NCBI GenBank assembly: GCA_963978545.1
Contig: OZ021724.1
Coordinates: forward strand, 99,369,792-99,433,791
Reading direction: 5' to 3'
From: Linyphia triangularis
Lineage: Eukaryota; Arthropoda; Arachnida; Araneae; Linyphiidae
Length of the DNA: 64,000 bases
Position 1 is the first letter of the stretch. Every line of letters begins with the position of its first letter. The translations under genes were made by a program, and so were the position numbers. The notes beneath the pieces were generated by a model. It was not told the origin of the DNA. It saw nothing but the letters and a program-made list of their open reading frames with translations, and did not search any database. Below, one piece after another: positions 31,720 through 45,600 of the stretch.

Positions 31720-31940
31720 ATTTGTTATCACAGCACCGATTCTGTAAACAGCGTGTGCTTGGTGTTTGCATCTAATTTAAAATACCAAAAGTATTTCTAT
31801 CAGCAAAATGGCGGCAAAAGCTACGTTTCAAAATTTATTTATTAAAAATTAACGTGAATTTATGCACTCAAATCCAAATATATTTAATTTATTCTGATTA
31901 AAACAATTTTATTATTTATTTATTAAAAAAAATTTGGCAA
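31720..31940 (+). mobile_element. Fragment related to the interior of the hAT-type MITE
   Basis: TGTGCTTGGTGTTTGCATCT through ATCCAAATATATTTAATTTA resembles the interior of the element at 5523-6268 (near 5838-5990). No terminal repeats are visible here. Confidence 0.5.
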
Positions 31941-32259
31941 CAGGAAGGAGTTTCTTAATGATCGGTTGAATGCTATTTTAGTGCGCGATTGGATGACGGC
32001 AAGTTGGTTAATTAGTATTTATGGACCTTATTTCTTGTAAAGCTCTTTTCAGATGGCGCCACAATGCCAGAGTGATGGGTAGCATCCGCCGGAAATAGCT
32101 TTAGTATGGTACCTTCGGGTCAATATTTAAATGAGTGATTTTAACAGGTTACAGATTAATATATAAATTTTTAAGAGATACTATATGGCAAAAATTCCAT
32201 TCTCCAAACATCTGGCTTGTAGTTAGTACATATATTAGCATTTTTGGTGGTGCTAAAAC

Positions 32260-32591
32260 CATCGATATAGATAAACAACTGGATAGACTGCTTAACGCTG
32301 GGAAAATGAAGCCCAGATGCAATTGGTGGGATAAAAAATACGGATTGCCGAGGATTGAAAATAAAATGTTGGGTTGTACACAGCAGAAATGTCAATAGTA
32401 GACCTTAATTAGTAATAATGTGCAATAAAATATATATACTCTAACACTTTACAAGGTTTTTCGCATTCCCATCCAACTATTGAAGTGAACTGTGATTGGT
32501 TGATCTTCCCACCAGCTTCGCAATCCCCGGCGCGTTTTTATCTTTTCATTGACAGTGGGACAGTCTATCCTGTTGTTTATCTATATCGATG
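32260..32591 (-). mobile_element. Family G element, copy G3 (332 bp, perfect 8-bp target duplication)
   Basis: The inverted ends CATCGATATAGATAAACAAC are flanked by GCTAAAAC on both sides (32252-32259 and 32592-32599). The body is inverted relative to G1. The 8-bp duplication supports hAT- or P-type transposition; no transposase is encoded. Confidence 0.88.
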
Positions 32592-32599
32592 GCTAAAAC

Positions 32600-34000
32600 A
32601 TACAAAATATATTTTAAATAATTTTCGTCATATTCTGAAAAGCAACCCTAGTATCAGCTTGGCGAGGGAAGATGAAATTTCTCTGCGTCCTGTGTTTCAC
32701 AATCGTATCGTAATATGCCGACCTGCAATGTTTTTGGTTGTACTTTATTTGTAGAGATTGTACGAAAATAATAACTGACAAAACCCACTCGTAAGTAAGT
32801 CTAACGGTTCCTTTTTACTTCTTGTTTTTAAAAATATTTAAAATTATATTGTAACTCAAAAGAAGATAAGAATTATCTAATCTCGTGATGATAGTGTCTG
32901 AGGGTTATGTTTAATTTGACATTCATATAATAATTTTCAGAAAGAGTTCCTTAATAACTTATGAGGTACTTCTGAGATAATCTAATATTCAAAAGCAGAT
33001 TATTAAGTATTATTAAGTATTAATAAGTTTAATGAAGGGAACGGAAGGCAAGTATTGTTTTTAACATAAGAGTGATTGAACATTAGCGGTTGTTTACATT
33101 TATGTATTCTAATTGAGTTAAATACGTATAAAGTATATATCGTGTAATATATAATATTCAAAATTAATAAGTCTTAAATAATGGCCGCTAGAGGGAATTA
33201 TGTGTGCCAACGTTACGAATGACAACAATAAGATGTTTATTTACATTTGAGTATTTAAATTTAGTTAAAATACTAGTGAATATATCATAGACTAATAATA
33301 AACACAATAGACTGCGCTCTCCCACTTCAATTATACAACGAGGCTGAAGCCAAAATAAAACATATGACTAGGGAGTTTTTGAGAGCAGAGTTGCAGAGTT
33401 GGCCGTTTTCGCCTCCTTTTGGCGTTATCCTAGTCACATAAAGGAATAATTTTATGACGTAGTTAACTTGTGTATTAAATTGTTGGTTGATTGTATTCTT
33501 CTGGAATAATAGGTATAACTTTTCCTATCACGTGTGCTTTAAAAAAAGCTTACGCAGTTTTACTTGGTTTCTTTGATAAAATTTCACAATTTCAAACTAA
33601 TTGTAAATAAACTACGCTTTTCAGTTTTAATTATTAATAATTATAAAAACCTTTAGAAGATTTAGAATTTAGTAATGTTTACTTATTGTAATATATTTTG
33701 GCACTTTTACACTTTGATCGTTGTATTCATAAATAGAGAATGCAAATGTTGTAAATTTACCAAATATAATATTACACATGTAAAAAAAAATTTCTTCCAT
33801 CATTGTATTAAACAAATACTTCAACTAATAGTAACTATACAGAAAAGCAAATATTGTAGTATTACGAAGAATAATATTATATAAGTAAGTAATACATATC
33901 CTTTCAACTTTTTATTAAAAAAAATTAATGGCATCTTCATAATAGTACAAGAAATAGCTCAGCAAAGTACAAGAAATTAAATCCAGGCACGGTATGTGTT
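32600..34000. other. No recognisable gene
   Basis: AT-rich; short frames only (69 codons at 33675-33884). Confidence 0.35.
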
Positions 34001-34004
34001 TTAA

Positions 34005-34692
34005 GGGGACATGGCACCCAAAAAATGATGAAAATGTCAATTTTTAAATTTTTATCCCATATTGTGGAGAATATACTTCTGACTGAATAGCTGTGCAAAA
34101 ATTTATACTTGTACCTTTGACAGATAAAAAATTATATTGTATTTTCTAAACCATTTCACACAGTCAAAGCTGAAAAAGAAATCTTTAACACTGTTTTTCT
34201 CGGTTCGTTATTTTTCAGTTTGCGTGTTGTTTAAATCCCTAAGTCTTTTTTCTAAATTTAGTTAGAATTGGGAAATTTTTATAGCGTATTTATATACATC
34301 TGATGAACAAAAGTTAGTATGGAATAAGGTGTGCTATGTTTTTTTTTTTTAGTTAAAAAGTTGAAATCTTGAGAAAAAAAAACGTCGTTTTCCTGCTGTT
34401 TTTAGTGTAAAAACATAAAAAACCTTTTCTTGCTTCTTCAAATCCATACGAACTTTTGTTAACAATTATAATACGAAAAATTTCATGGACAAATACTTAA
34501 AATTGTGGAAGGGGTAGCATTTCGATAAAAGTTTGAAATTTAAAAAAAAAACTGAATTAATCAAAAATTCTACATTCAAAATATTTTTGTAGGTTAAATT
34601 ATGTGTACTTAACATCAACACAATGTAAAATCACAATAGTTTAAATTGTAGTGGTGCAATTTCTGAAAATAATTTTATGGGTACCATACCCC
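34005..34692. mobile_element. TTAA-flanked MITE with GGGG ends
   Basis: TTAA at 34001-34004 and 34693-34696 flanks the inverted ends GGGGACATGGCACCC and GGGTACCATACCCC. The ~690-bp interior is AT-rich and non-coding. A related left end (TTAAGGGGACTTGGTACCC) occurs at 59690. Confidence 0.65.
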
Positions 34693-34904
34693 TTAATTAG
34701 ATTCTTAGCACATCAGAATCCCAGAAGGCAAACAAATTTTAAAAATTTAAACTGAAACACATTAGTAAAAAATAAATAAAAGACACTCGTAAAATAAAAC
34801 TGAGTGTTGTTTTTTTCTGGGGGGGGGGGGGGAAGGAGGAGAGAGTTTGGAAGCTACATTACTGGGAATTTAGTGCTGTGTGTTTTTTAATTATTGTGAA
34901 ACAA

Positions 34905-35215
34905 ATTTAATTATTGTCCAAGAAATAACTTAAAACTTGTATAAATTCTAATTCTAGCAGTCCTACAACGAGTCTATTTGCCAATTTTCGGCTTGATTGG
35001 ATGAAGGCAAGTGGGTTAATTATTCCTTCCAAGCAGTTATATAGTAGCGTGTGTAAAAGAAGACTTTTAGTGACTTCCCCCAAAATTCGATGGAATGTCT
35101 TGTCTTCGACAAAGTCTATCTGCCAAGTTTCAGTTCTATTGGATGACGGCAAATAGGTTAATTAGCCTTCCGTTGATTTGCCCGCTACAAACAAACATAC
35201 ACAAAAAAATTGAAG
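34905..35215 (+). repeat. Family J repeat, copy 2 (two internal units)
   Basis: GATTGGATGAAGGCAAGTGG and ATTGGATGACGGCAAATAGG, each followed by GTTAATTA, about 143 bp apart, as in the 11-kb copy but in the other orientation. Confidence 0.6.
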
Positions 35216-37737
35216 TTAATAAAAAAATCTATTTTAACCTATATAAATAAGTTTTGTACTTCACGTGTACGATGTAAAGAAAAATTGACTTTTCTGATAA
35301 TTTTAAAAGAAAAATCGTAATTATAACTCAAACAGAAAAATAAACTTAAATAGTAATGTTTTATTACACGAAATATTCTATATTCACCCAATATTCTTGT
35401 TATGTTAAGGCCAAAAAACCCCTTAAGTTTCATTTTAAAAAATCACGAGGTAAACCGATATGAAAGTATCAAAACAATATTAAAAACGTTCTTAATCATC
35501 AGTTTTGAAGATTCAAATTATTTATTAATGGATAAAAAAAAAAGAAAGATTAAGCATAGCGATATAGACCTTGATAAACGTCAAAATGTATTTCTTTTTG
35601 ATTCGCTCCAAACTTCGCCAATCTGGCCACTGCGCGGAATTTGCTGTTCGTACTTAAAAGTGAAATTAAAATCCTTAAATAGCCACTAATTTCTTCAAAA
35701 AGCAGCTATAACCTTGGTCTGTTTTTCTATTTCAATATTAACTGCAATTTTCAGAAGTTAATTGCAAAATAAAATTCGTAATAAACCAATTAAAGCTAGC
35801 TTTTTGAGAATGCGAAACAAAAACATATTTATGAGTGTACTGTAAAACCTTAACTATATAGAAAATTTCAAAAATAGCATTTATTTGTGAAAGGTTATTC
35901 AGCCTCCTTTCTGGAACTTTTACAACCAACTCTTTACAACCAAATGCAGAACAATATTTAACAATTTTTCTTGGATTCGCGTACTTTCCGTCAGACGCCT
36001 TTTTTTTCGTTTTCCACAGGAATGAGTGGGGATTTTTTTTCTTCTTCGTTCTCCTTCGTCTATCAGTCACGTGGTTTTCATTTTCGTTACACGAGGTTAC
36101 TCTAAACATGCGGTCTAGACAGTATTATAAGTCTATGGAATATATAGAGTCGAATAATAGTAGTTTTAAACTTTTATATTGAAATTATGTATTAAGCCTT
36201 AATGTATTGGTTTATATTTCAGTCATAAATTTACTCTGAGTTATTACTCAACATATGGAGAACCCAACATAAGATAGAATTCGCAGATGGATAATTTATG
36301 CAGTTTTTTTTATCAGCAAATTTTGTAGATGTGTTTATTTTGTGTAAGAATTAACATTATGATTTCAATATTCGTTTGCATTGCAAATATCCACTAGACT
36401 GTCCAAACATTTTCAAAAAGTGTATTGAAAATATATGAAAAGTTGATTCAAAGCCTTCGTCTTGATGTATTCAGTATGCTTTAATCCGACTGAATTTGTT
36501 TGTTCATATTGGGATCATGTCATTCAATATTTCTAATCTTTGCAGAAGGTAAATACTGATCCTTTTATTTCTGAATGCACTTGGAGTTCATTGCTAATTT
36601 TGTAAAATAAGTTGTACTGCTTGTGCATAATATGAATAGGTTACTTGTAATGGAAAATTTTACCCTGAATGTGAAGGAAACTAATTTGTAACTAAAAATT
36701 GTTTGTTTTTGAATGTCATTTAATGGAAAAATTATGACATCAATAACAAACGTTTTTTGGTCCGAATCAGGGATAGGACAAGTAAAAAAAAAATTCTTTG
36801 AAAACAATGCTAACCCAATTAAAATTTCTCTTCTAGGTTGTGAAAGAAAAATACCAAGCAGAGTGCAACTTGTCTTCATCAACTGTTACACTTGAAAGTA
36901 GTGTAATGTTGGTGTAAATGTTATTGAATAAAAAACTTGCAGCAAAGTATAAGGTGAATGAAAAAAATGTTTAACACCTGGCTATTATCACCGTTTTAAG
37001 GAAGCAGAATTTTATTTGTGAAAATGTTTCCGAAATTCTTGTATTTTCGTATGTAATTTGGGAACTGATGAAAAGAGTGTTGATGAATAACAAGAAATAG
37101 GCATAACGACCAACTGAGAACTCTACTCTTCAACAAGAGTGTACAAATATGCAAGAGATGTCTTCGAATAGGTTTTTCCCCGATTTGTCTACCACTCGAA
37201 TATGCTGCAATGGCTTAGACTGCTTACCAAGATTTTCATCCAACGCATTTAAACTATTATTGAAAAAAAAAGTTGTTTTTCTTACTGGCTGTTTTTTAAA
37301 AATTCCTATTTGTGTTTTACATCCAACTTTTTTGTTTTTGTGAAATTAATTATACGAAAATAATAAAATTTGAAACATGTAAACTGCAACTTTTCACTAA
37401 TGTTGCATTATGTGTTATAGTTAATTTTTTATGCAACTCAAATATTTTTTATATGTAACTATATGCTTTTATTTAGTATTGTCACCAACATTAAGCCTTT
37501 AAATGGATCTCTACTGAAATCCCTTCCGACACTTTTCCCATATTTACTTTCTATCAGCTTTACCACATGATTATTTTCATGGTACAGCATTAGTCAGCAG
37601 TTTTTGAAACCTTCCCAGGATTGCAAACCATTTAGTATACAATATTGCGTCGTGGAACTAGTTTTAAATTAGAGGCGTAACCAGAAAATTTCTGTGTGAG
37701 GGGTTACATTTTATCTATGTCCTGTAATATCCACTTA
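35216..37737. other. No recognised gene; left flank of satellite
   Basis: Frames of 95, 123 and 105 codons (35402-35689 plus, 35738-36109 minus, 36565-36882 minus) show no known motif. Just before the satellite, GAGGCGTAACCAGAAAATTT (near 37671) resembles the ends of common hAT-type elements, suggesting that the array may have begun inside a transposon. Confidence 0.3.
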
Positions 37738-39693
37738 ACCTAGATCATAAATCAATGCAAATTTTTCTTTGTTCATTAAAGAATGAGCAATATTTTTAGA
37801 TGAACGGACAAACACCAATATCAGAATTATTTTTATTATATATTAATAGCGTTTGAAATAAAAGACACGTAGCACTCAAATACAATAACAGCATTTGGAA
37901 ACCTAGATCATAAATCAATGCAAATTTGTCTTTGTTCAATTAAAGAATGAGCAATATTTTTAGATGAATGGTCAAACACCAATATCAGAATTATTTTATT
38001 ATATATTAATAGCGTTTGAAATAAAAGGCATGTAGCACTCAAACACAATAACAGCATTTGGAAACCTAGATCATAAATCAATGCAAATTTTTCTTTGTTC
38101 AATTAAAGAATGAGCAATATTTTTAGATGAATGGACAAACACCAATATCAGAATTATTTTATTATATATTAATAGCGTTTGAAATAAAAGGCATGTAGCA
38201 CTCAAACACAATAACAGCATTTGGAAACCTAGATCATAAATCAATGCAAATTTTTCTTTGTTCATTAAAGAATGAGCAATATTTTTAGATGAACGGACAA
38301 ACACCAATATCAGAATTATTTTTATTATATATTAATAGCGTTTGAAATAAAAGACACGTAGCACTCAAATACAATAACAGCATTTGGAAACCTAGATCAT
38401 AAATCAATGCAAATTTGTCTTTGTTCAATTAAAGAATGAGCAATATTTTTAGATGAATGGTCAAACACCAATATCAGAATTATTTTATTATATATTAATA
38501 GCGTTTGAAATAAAAGGCATGTAGCACTCAAACACAATAACAGCATTTGGAAACCTAGATCATAAATCAATGCAAATTTTTCTTTGTTCAATTAAAGAAT
38601 GAGCAATATTTTTAGATGAATGGACAAACACCAATATCAGAATTATTTTATTATATATTAATAGCGTTTGAAATAAAAGGCATGTAGCACTCAAACACAA
38701 TAACAGCATTTGGAAACCTAGATCATAAATCAATGCAAATTTTTCTTTGTTCATTAAAGAATGAGCAATATTTTTAGATGAACGGACAAACACCAATATC
38801 AGAATTATTTTTATTATATATTAATAGCGTTTGAAATAAAAGACACGTAGCACTCAAATACAATAACAGCATTTGGAAACCTAGATCATAAATCAATGCA
38901 AATTTGTCTTTGTTCAATTAAAGAATGAGCAATATTTTTAGATGAATGGTCAAACACCAATATCAGAATTATTTTATTATATATTAATAGCGTTTGAAAT
39001 AAAAGGCATGTAGCACTCAAACACAATAACAGCATTTGGAAACCTAGATCATAAATCAATGCAAATTTTTCTTTGTTCAATTAAAGAATGAGCAATATTT
39101 TTAGATGAATGGACAAACACCAATATCAGAATTATTTTATTATATATTAATAGCGTTTGAAATAAAAGGCATGTAGCACTCAAACACAATAACAGCATTT
39201 GGAAACCTAGATCATAAATCAATGCAAATTTTTCTTTGTTCATTAAAGAATGAGCAATATTTTTAGATGAACGGACAAACACCAATATCAGAATTATTTT
39301 TATTATATATTAATAGCGTTTGAAATAAAAGACACGTAGCACTCAAATACAATAACAGCATTTGGAAACCTAGATCATAAATCAATGCAAATTTGTCTTT
39401 GTTCAATTAAAGAATGAGCAATATTTTTAGATGAATGGTCAAACACCAATATCAGAATTATTTTATTATATATTAATAGCGTTTGAAATAAAAGGCATGT
39501 AGCACTCAAACACAATAACAGCATTTGGAAACCTAGATCATAAATCAATGCAAATTTTTCTTTGTTCAATTAAAGAATGAGCAATATTTTTAGATGAATG
39601 GACAAACACCAATATCAGAATTATTTTATTATATATTAATAGCGTTTGAAATAAAAGGCATGTAGCACTCAAACACAATAACAGCATTTGGAA
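37738..39693. repeat. Higher-order repeat subregion, 4 x 489 bp (A-B-C trimers)
   Basis: Subtype A monomers begin near 37738, 38227, 38716 and 39205, all 489 bp apart, and the four trimers look identical by eye. A fifth, hybrid A-type monomer follows at about 39694 and marks the change to the monomeric portion. Such identity implies very recent amplification or gene conversion, or an assembly artefact. Confidence 0.9.
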
Positions 39694-42600
39694 ACCTAGA
39701 TCATAAATCAATGCAAATTTTTCTTTGTTCAATTAAAGAATGAGCAATATTTTTAGATGAACGGACAAACACCAATATCAGAATTATTTTTATTATATAT
39801 TAATAGCGTTTGAAATAAAAGACACGTAGCACTCAAATACAATAACAGCATTTGGAAACCTAGATCATTAATCAATGCAAATTTTTCTTTGTTCAATTAA
39901 AGAATGAGCAATATTTTTAGATGAATGGACAAACACCAATATCAGAATTATTTTATTATATATTAATATCGTTTGAAATAAAAGGCATGTAGCACTCAAA
40001 CACAATAAGAGCATTTGGAAACCTAGATCATAAATCAATGCAAATTTTTCTTTGTTCAATTAAAGAATGAGCAATATTTTTAGATGAATGGACAAACACC
40101 AATATCAGAATTATTTTATTATATATTAATAGCGTTTGAAATAAAAGGCACGTAGCACTCAAACACAATAACAGCATTTGGAAACCTAGATCATAAATCA
40201 ATGCAAATTTTTCTTTGTTCAATTAAAGAATGAGCAATATTTTTAGATGAATGGACAAACACCAATATCAGAATTATTTTATTATATATTAATAGCGTTT
40301 GAAATAAAAGGCATGTAGCACTCAAACACAATAACAGCATTTGGAAACCTAGATCATTAATCAATGCAAATTTTTCTTTGTTCAATTAAAGAATGAGCAA
40401 TATTTTTAGATGAATGGACAAACACCAATATCAGAATTATTTTATTATATATTAATAGCGTTTGAAATAAAAGGCATGTAGCACTCAAACACAATAACAG
40501 CATTTGGAAACCTAGATCATAAATCAATGCAAATTTTTCTTTGTTCAATTAAAGAATGAGCAATATTTTTAGATGAATGGACAAACACCAATATCAGAAT
40601 TATTTTATTATATATTAATAGCGTTTGAAATAAAAGGCACGTAGCACTCAAACACAATAACAGCATTTGGAAACCTAGATCATAAATCAATGCAAATTTT
40701 TCTTTGTTCAATTAAAGAATGAGCAATATTTTTAGATGAATGGACAAACACCAATATCAGAATTATTTTATTATATATTAATAGCGTTTGAAATAAAAGG
40801 CATGTAGCACTCAAACACAATAACAGCATTTGGAAACCTAGATCATAAATCAATGCAAATTTTTCTTTGTTCAATTAAAGAATGAGCAATATTTTTAGAT
40901 GAATGGACAAACACCAATATCAGAATTATTTTATTATATATTAATAGCGTTTGAAATAAAAGGTATGTAGCACTCAAACACAATAACAGCATTTGGAAAC
41001 CTAGATCATAAATCAATGCAAATTTTTCTTTGTTCAATTAAAGAATGAGCAATATTTTTAGATGAATGGACAAACACCAATATCAGAATTATTTTATTAT
41101 ATATTAATAGCGTTTGAAATAAAAGGCATGTAGCACTCAAACACAATAACAGCATTTGGAAACCTATATCATAAATCAATGCAAATTTTTCTTTGTTCAA
41201 TTAAAGAATGAGCAATATTTTTAGATGAATGGACAAACACCAATATCAGAATTATTTTATTATATATTAATAGCGTTTGAAATAAAAGGCATCTAGCACT
41301 CAAACACAATAAGAGCATTTGGAAACCTAGATCATAAATCAATGCAAATTTTTCTTTGTTCAATTAAAGAATGAGCAATATTTTTAGATGAATGGACAAA
41401 CACCAATATCAGAATTATTTTATTATATATTAATAGCGTTTGAAATAAAAGGCACGTAGCACTCAAACACAATAACAGCATTTGGAAACCTAGATCATAA
41501 ATCAATGCAAATTTTTCTTTGTTCAATTAAAGAATGAGCAATATTTTTAGATGAATGGACAAACACCAATATCAGAATTATTTTATTATATATTAATAGC
41601 GTTTGAAATAAAAGGCATGTAGCACTCAAACACAATAACAGCATTTGGAAACCTAGATCATTAATCAATGCAAATTTTTCTTTGTTCAATTAAAGAATGA
41701 GCAATATTTTTAGATGAATGGACAAACACCAATATCAGAATTATTTTATTATATATTAATAGCGTTTGAAATAAAAGGCATGTAGCACTCAAACACAATA
41801 AGAGCATTTGGAAACCTAGATCATAAATCAATGCAAATTTTTCTTTGTTCAATTAAAGAATGAGCAATATTTTTAGATGAATGGACAAACACCAATATCA
41901 GAATTATTTTATTATATATTAATAGCGTTTGAAATAAAAGGCATCTAGCACTCAAACACAATAACAGCATTTGGAAACCTAGATCATTAATCAATGCAAA
42001 TTTTTCTTCGTTCAATTAAAGAATGAGCAATATTTTTAGATGAATGGACAAACACCAATATCAGAATTATTTTATTATATATTAATAGCGTTTGAAATAA
42101 AAGGCATGTAGCACTCAAACACAATAACAGCATTTGGAAACCTAGATCATAAATCAATGCAAATTTTTCTTTGTTCAATTAAAGAATGAGCAATATTTTT
42201 AGATGAATGGACAAACACCAATATCAGAATTATTTTATTATATATTAATAGCGTTTGAAATAAAAGGCATGTAGCACTCAAACACAATAACAGCATTTGG
42301 AAACCTAGATCATTAATCAATGCAAATTTTTCTTTGTTCAATTAAAGAATGAGCAATATTTTTAGATGAATGGACAAACACCAATATCAGAATTATTTTA
42401 TTATATATTAATAGCGTTTGAAATAAAAGGCATGTAGCACTCAAACACAATAAGAGCATTTGGAAACCTAGATCATAAATCAATGCAAATTTTTCTTTGT
42501 TCAATTAAAGAATGAGCAATATTTTTAGATGAATGGACAAACACCAATATCAGAATTATTTTATTATATATTAATAGCGTTTGAAATAAAAGGCACGTAG

Positions 42601-45600
42601 CACTCAAACACAATAACAGCATTTGGAAACCTAGATCATAAATCAATGCAAATTTTTCTTTGTTCAATTAAAGAATGAGCAATATTTTTAGATGAATGGA
42701 CAAACACCAATATCAGAATTATTTTATTATATATTAATAGCGTTTGAAATAAAAGGCATCTAGCACTCAAACACAATAACAGCATTTGGAAACCTAGATC
42801 ATTAATCAATGCAAATTTTTCTTCGTTCAATTAAAGAATGAGCAATATTTTTAGATGAATGGACAAACACCAATATCAGAATTATTTTATTATATATTAA
42901 TAGCGTTTGAAATAAAAGGCATGTAGCACTCAAACACAATAACAGCATTTGGAAACCTAGATCATAAATCAATGCAAATTTTTCTTTGTTCAATTAAAGA
43001 ATGAGCAATATTTTTAGATGAATGGACAAACACCAATATCAGAATTATTTTATTATATATTAATAGCGTTTGAAATAAAAGGCATGTAGCACTCAAACAC
43101 AATAACAGCATTTGGAAACCTAGATCATAAATCAATGCAAATTTTTCTTTGTTCAATTAAAGAATGAGCAATATTTTTAGATGAATGGACAAACACCAAT
43201 ATCAGAATTATTTTATTATATATTAATAGCGTTTGAAATAAAAGGCATGTAGCACTCAAACACAATAACAGCATTTGGAAACCTAGATCATAAATCAATG
43301 CAAATTTTTCTTTGTTCAATTAAAGAATGAGCAATATTTTTAGATGAATGGACAAACACCAATATCAGAATTATTTTATTATATATTAATAGCGTTTGAA
43401 ATAAAAGGCATCTAGCACTCAAACACAATAACAGCATTTGGAAACCTAGATCATAAATCAATGCAAATTTTTCTTTGTTCAATTAAAGAATGAGCAATAT
43501 TTTTAGATGAATGGACAAACACCAATATCAGAATTATTTTATTATATATTAATAGCGTTTGAAATAAAAGGCATCTAGCACTCAAACACAATAACAGCAT
43601 TTGGAAACCTAGATCATAAATCAATGCAAATTTTTCTTTGTTCAATTAAAGAATGAGCAATATTTTTAGATGAATGGACAAACACCAATATCAGAATTAT
43701 TTTATTATATATTAATAGCGTTTGAAATAAAAGGCATCTAGCACTCAAACACAATAACAGCATTTGGAAACCTAGATCATAAATCAATGCAAATTTTTCT
43801 TTGTTCAATTAAAGAATGAGCAATATTTTTAGATGAATGGACAAACACCAATATCAGAATTATTTTATTATATATTAATAGCGTTTGAAATAAAAGGCAT
43901 GTAGCACTCAAACACAATAACAGCATTTGGAAACCTAGATCATAAATCAATGCAAATTTTTCTTTGTTCAATTAAAGAATGAGCAATATTTTTAGATGAA
44001 TTGACAAACACCAATATCAGAATTATTTTATTATATATTAATAGCGTTTGAAATAAAAGGCATGTAGCACTCAAACACAATAACAGCATTTGGAAACCTA
44101 GATCATAAATCAATGCAAATTTTTCTTTGTTCAATTAAAGAATGAGCAATATTTTTAGATGAATGGACAAACACCAATATCAGAATTATTTTATAATATA
44201 TTAATAGCGTTTGAAATAAAAGGCATCTAGCACTCAAACACAATAACAGCATTTGGAAACCTAGATCATAAATCATTGCAAATTTTTCTTTGTTCAATTA
44301 AAGAATGAGCAATATTTTTAGATGAATGGACAAACACCAATATCAGAATTATTTTATTATATATTAATAGCGTTTGAAATAAAAGGCATGTAGCACTCAA
44401 ACACAATAACAGCATTTGGAAACCTAGATCATTAATCAATGCAAATTTTTCTTTGTTCAATTAAAGAATGAGCAATATTTTTAGATGAATGGACAAACAC
44501 CAATATCAGAATTATTTTATTATATATTAATAGCGTTTGAAATAAAAGGCATGTAGCACTCAAACACAATAAGAGCATTTGGAAACCTAGATCATAAATC
44601 AATGCAAATTTTTCTTTGTTCAATTAAAGAATGAGCAATATTTTTAGATGAATGGACAAACACCAATATCAGAATTATTTTATTATATATTAATAGCGTT
44701 TGAAATAAAAGGCATCTAGCACTCAAACACAATAACAGCATTTGGAAACCTAGATCATAAATCAATGCAAATTTTTCTTTGTTCAATTAAAGAATGAGCA
44801 ATATTTTTAGATGAATGGACAAACACCAATATCAGAATTATTTTATTATATATTAATAGCGTTTGAAATAAAAGGCATCTAGCACTCAAACACAATAACA
44901 GCATTTGGAAACCTAGATCATAAATCATTGCAAATTTTTCTTCGTTCAATTAAAGAATGAGCAATATTTTTAGATGAATGGACAAACACCAATATCAGAA
45001 TTATTTTATTATATATTAATAGCGTTTGAAATAAAAGGCATGTAGCACTCAAACACAATAATAGCATTTGGAAACCTAGATCATAAATCAATGCAAATTT
45101 TTCTTTGTTCAATTAAAGAATGAGCAATATTTTTAGATGAATGGACAAACACCAATATCAGAATTATTTTATTATATATTAATAGCGTTTGAAATAAAAG
45201 GCATGTAGCACTCAAACACAATAAGAGCATTTGGAAACCTAGATCATAAATCAATGCAAATTTTTCTTTGTTCAATTAAAGAATGAGCAATATTTTTAGA
45301 TGAATGGACAAACACCAATATCAGAATTATTTTATTATATATTAATAGCGTTTGAAATAAAAGGCATGTAGCACTCAAACACAATAACAGCATTTGGAAA
45401 CCTATATCATAAATCAATGCAAATTTTTCTTTGTTCAATTAAAGAATGAGCAATATTTTTAGATGAATGGACAAACACCAATATCAGAATTATTTTATTA
45501 TATATTAATAGCGTTTGAAATAAAAGGCATGTAGCACTCAAACACAATAACAGCATTTGGAAACCTAGATCATAAATCAATGCAAATTTTTCTTTGTTCA

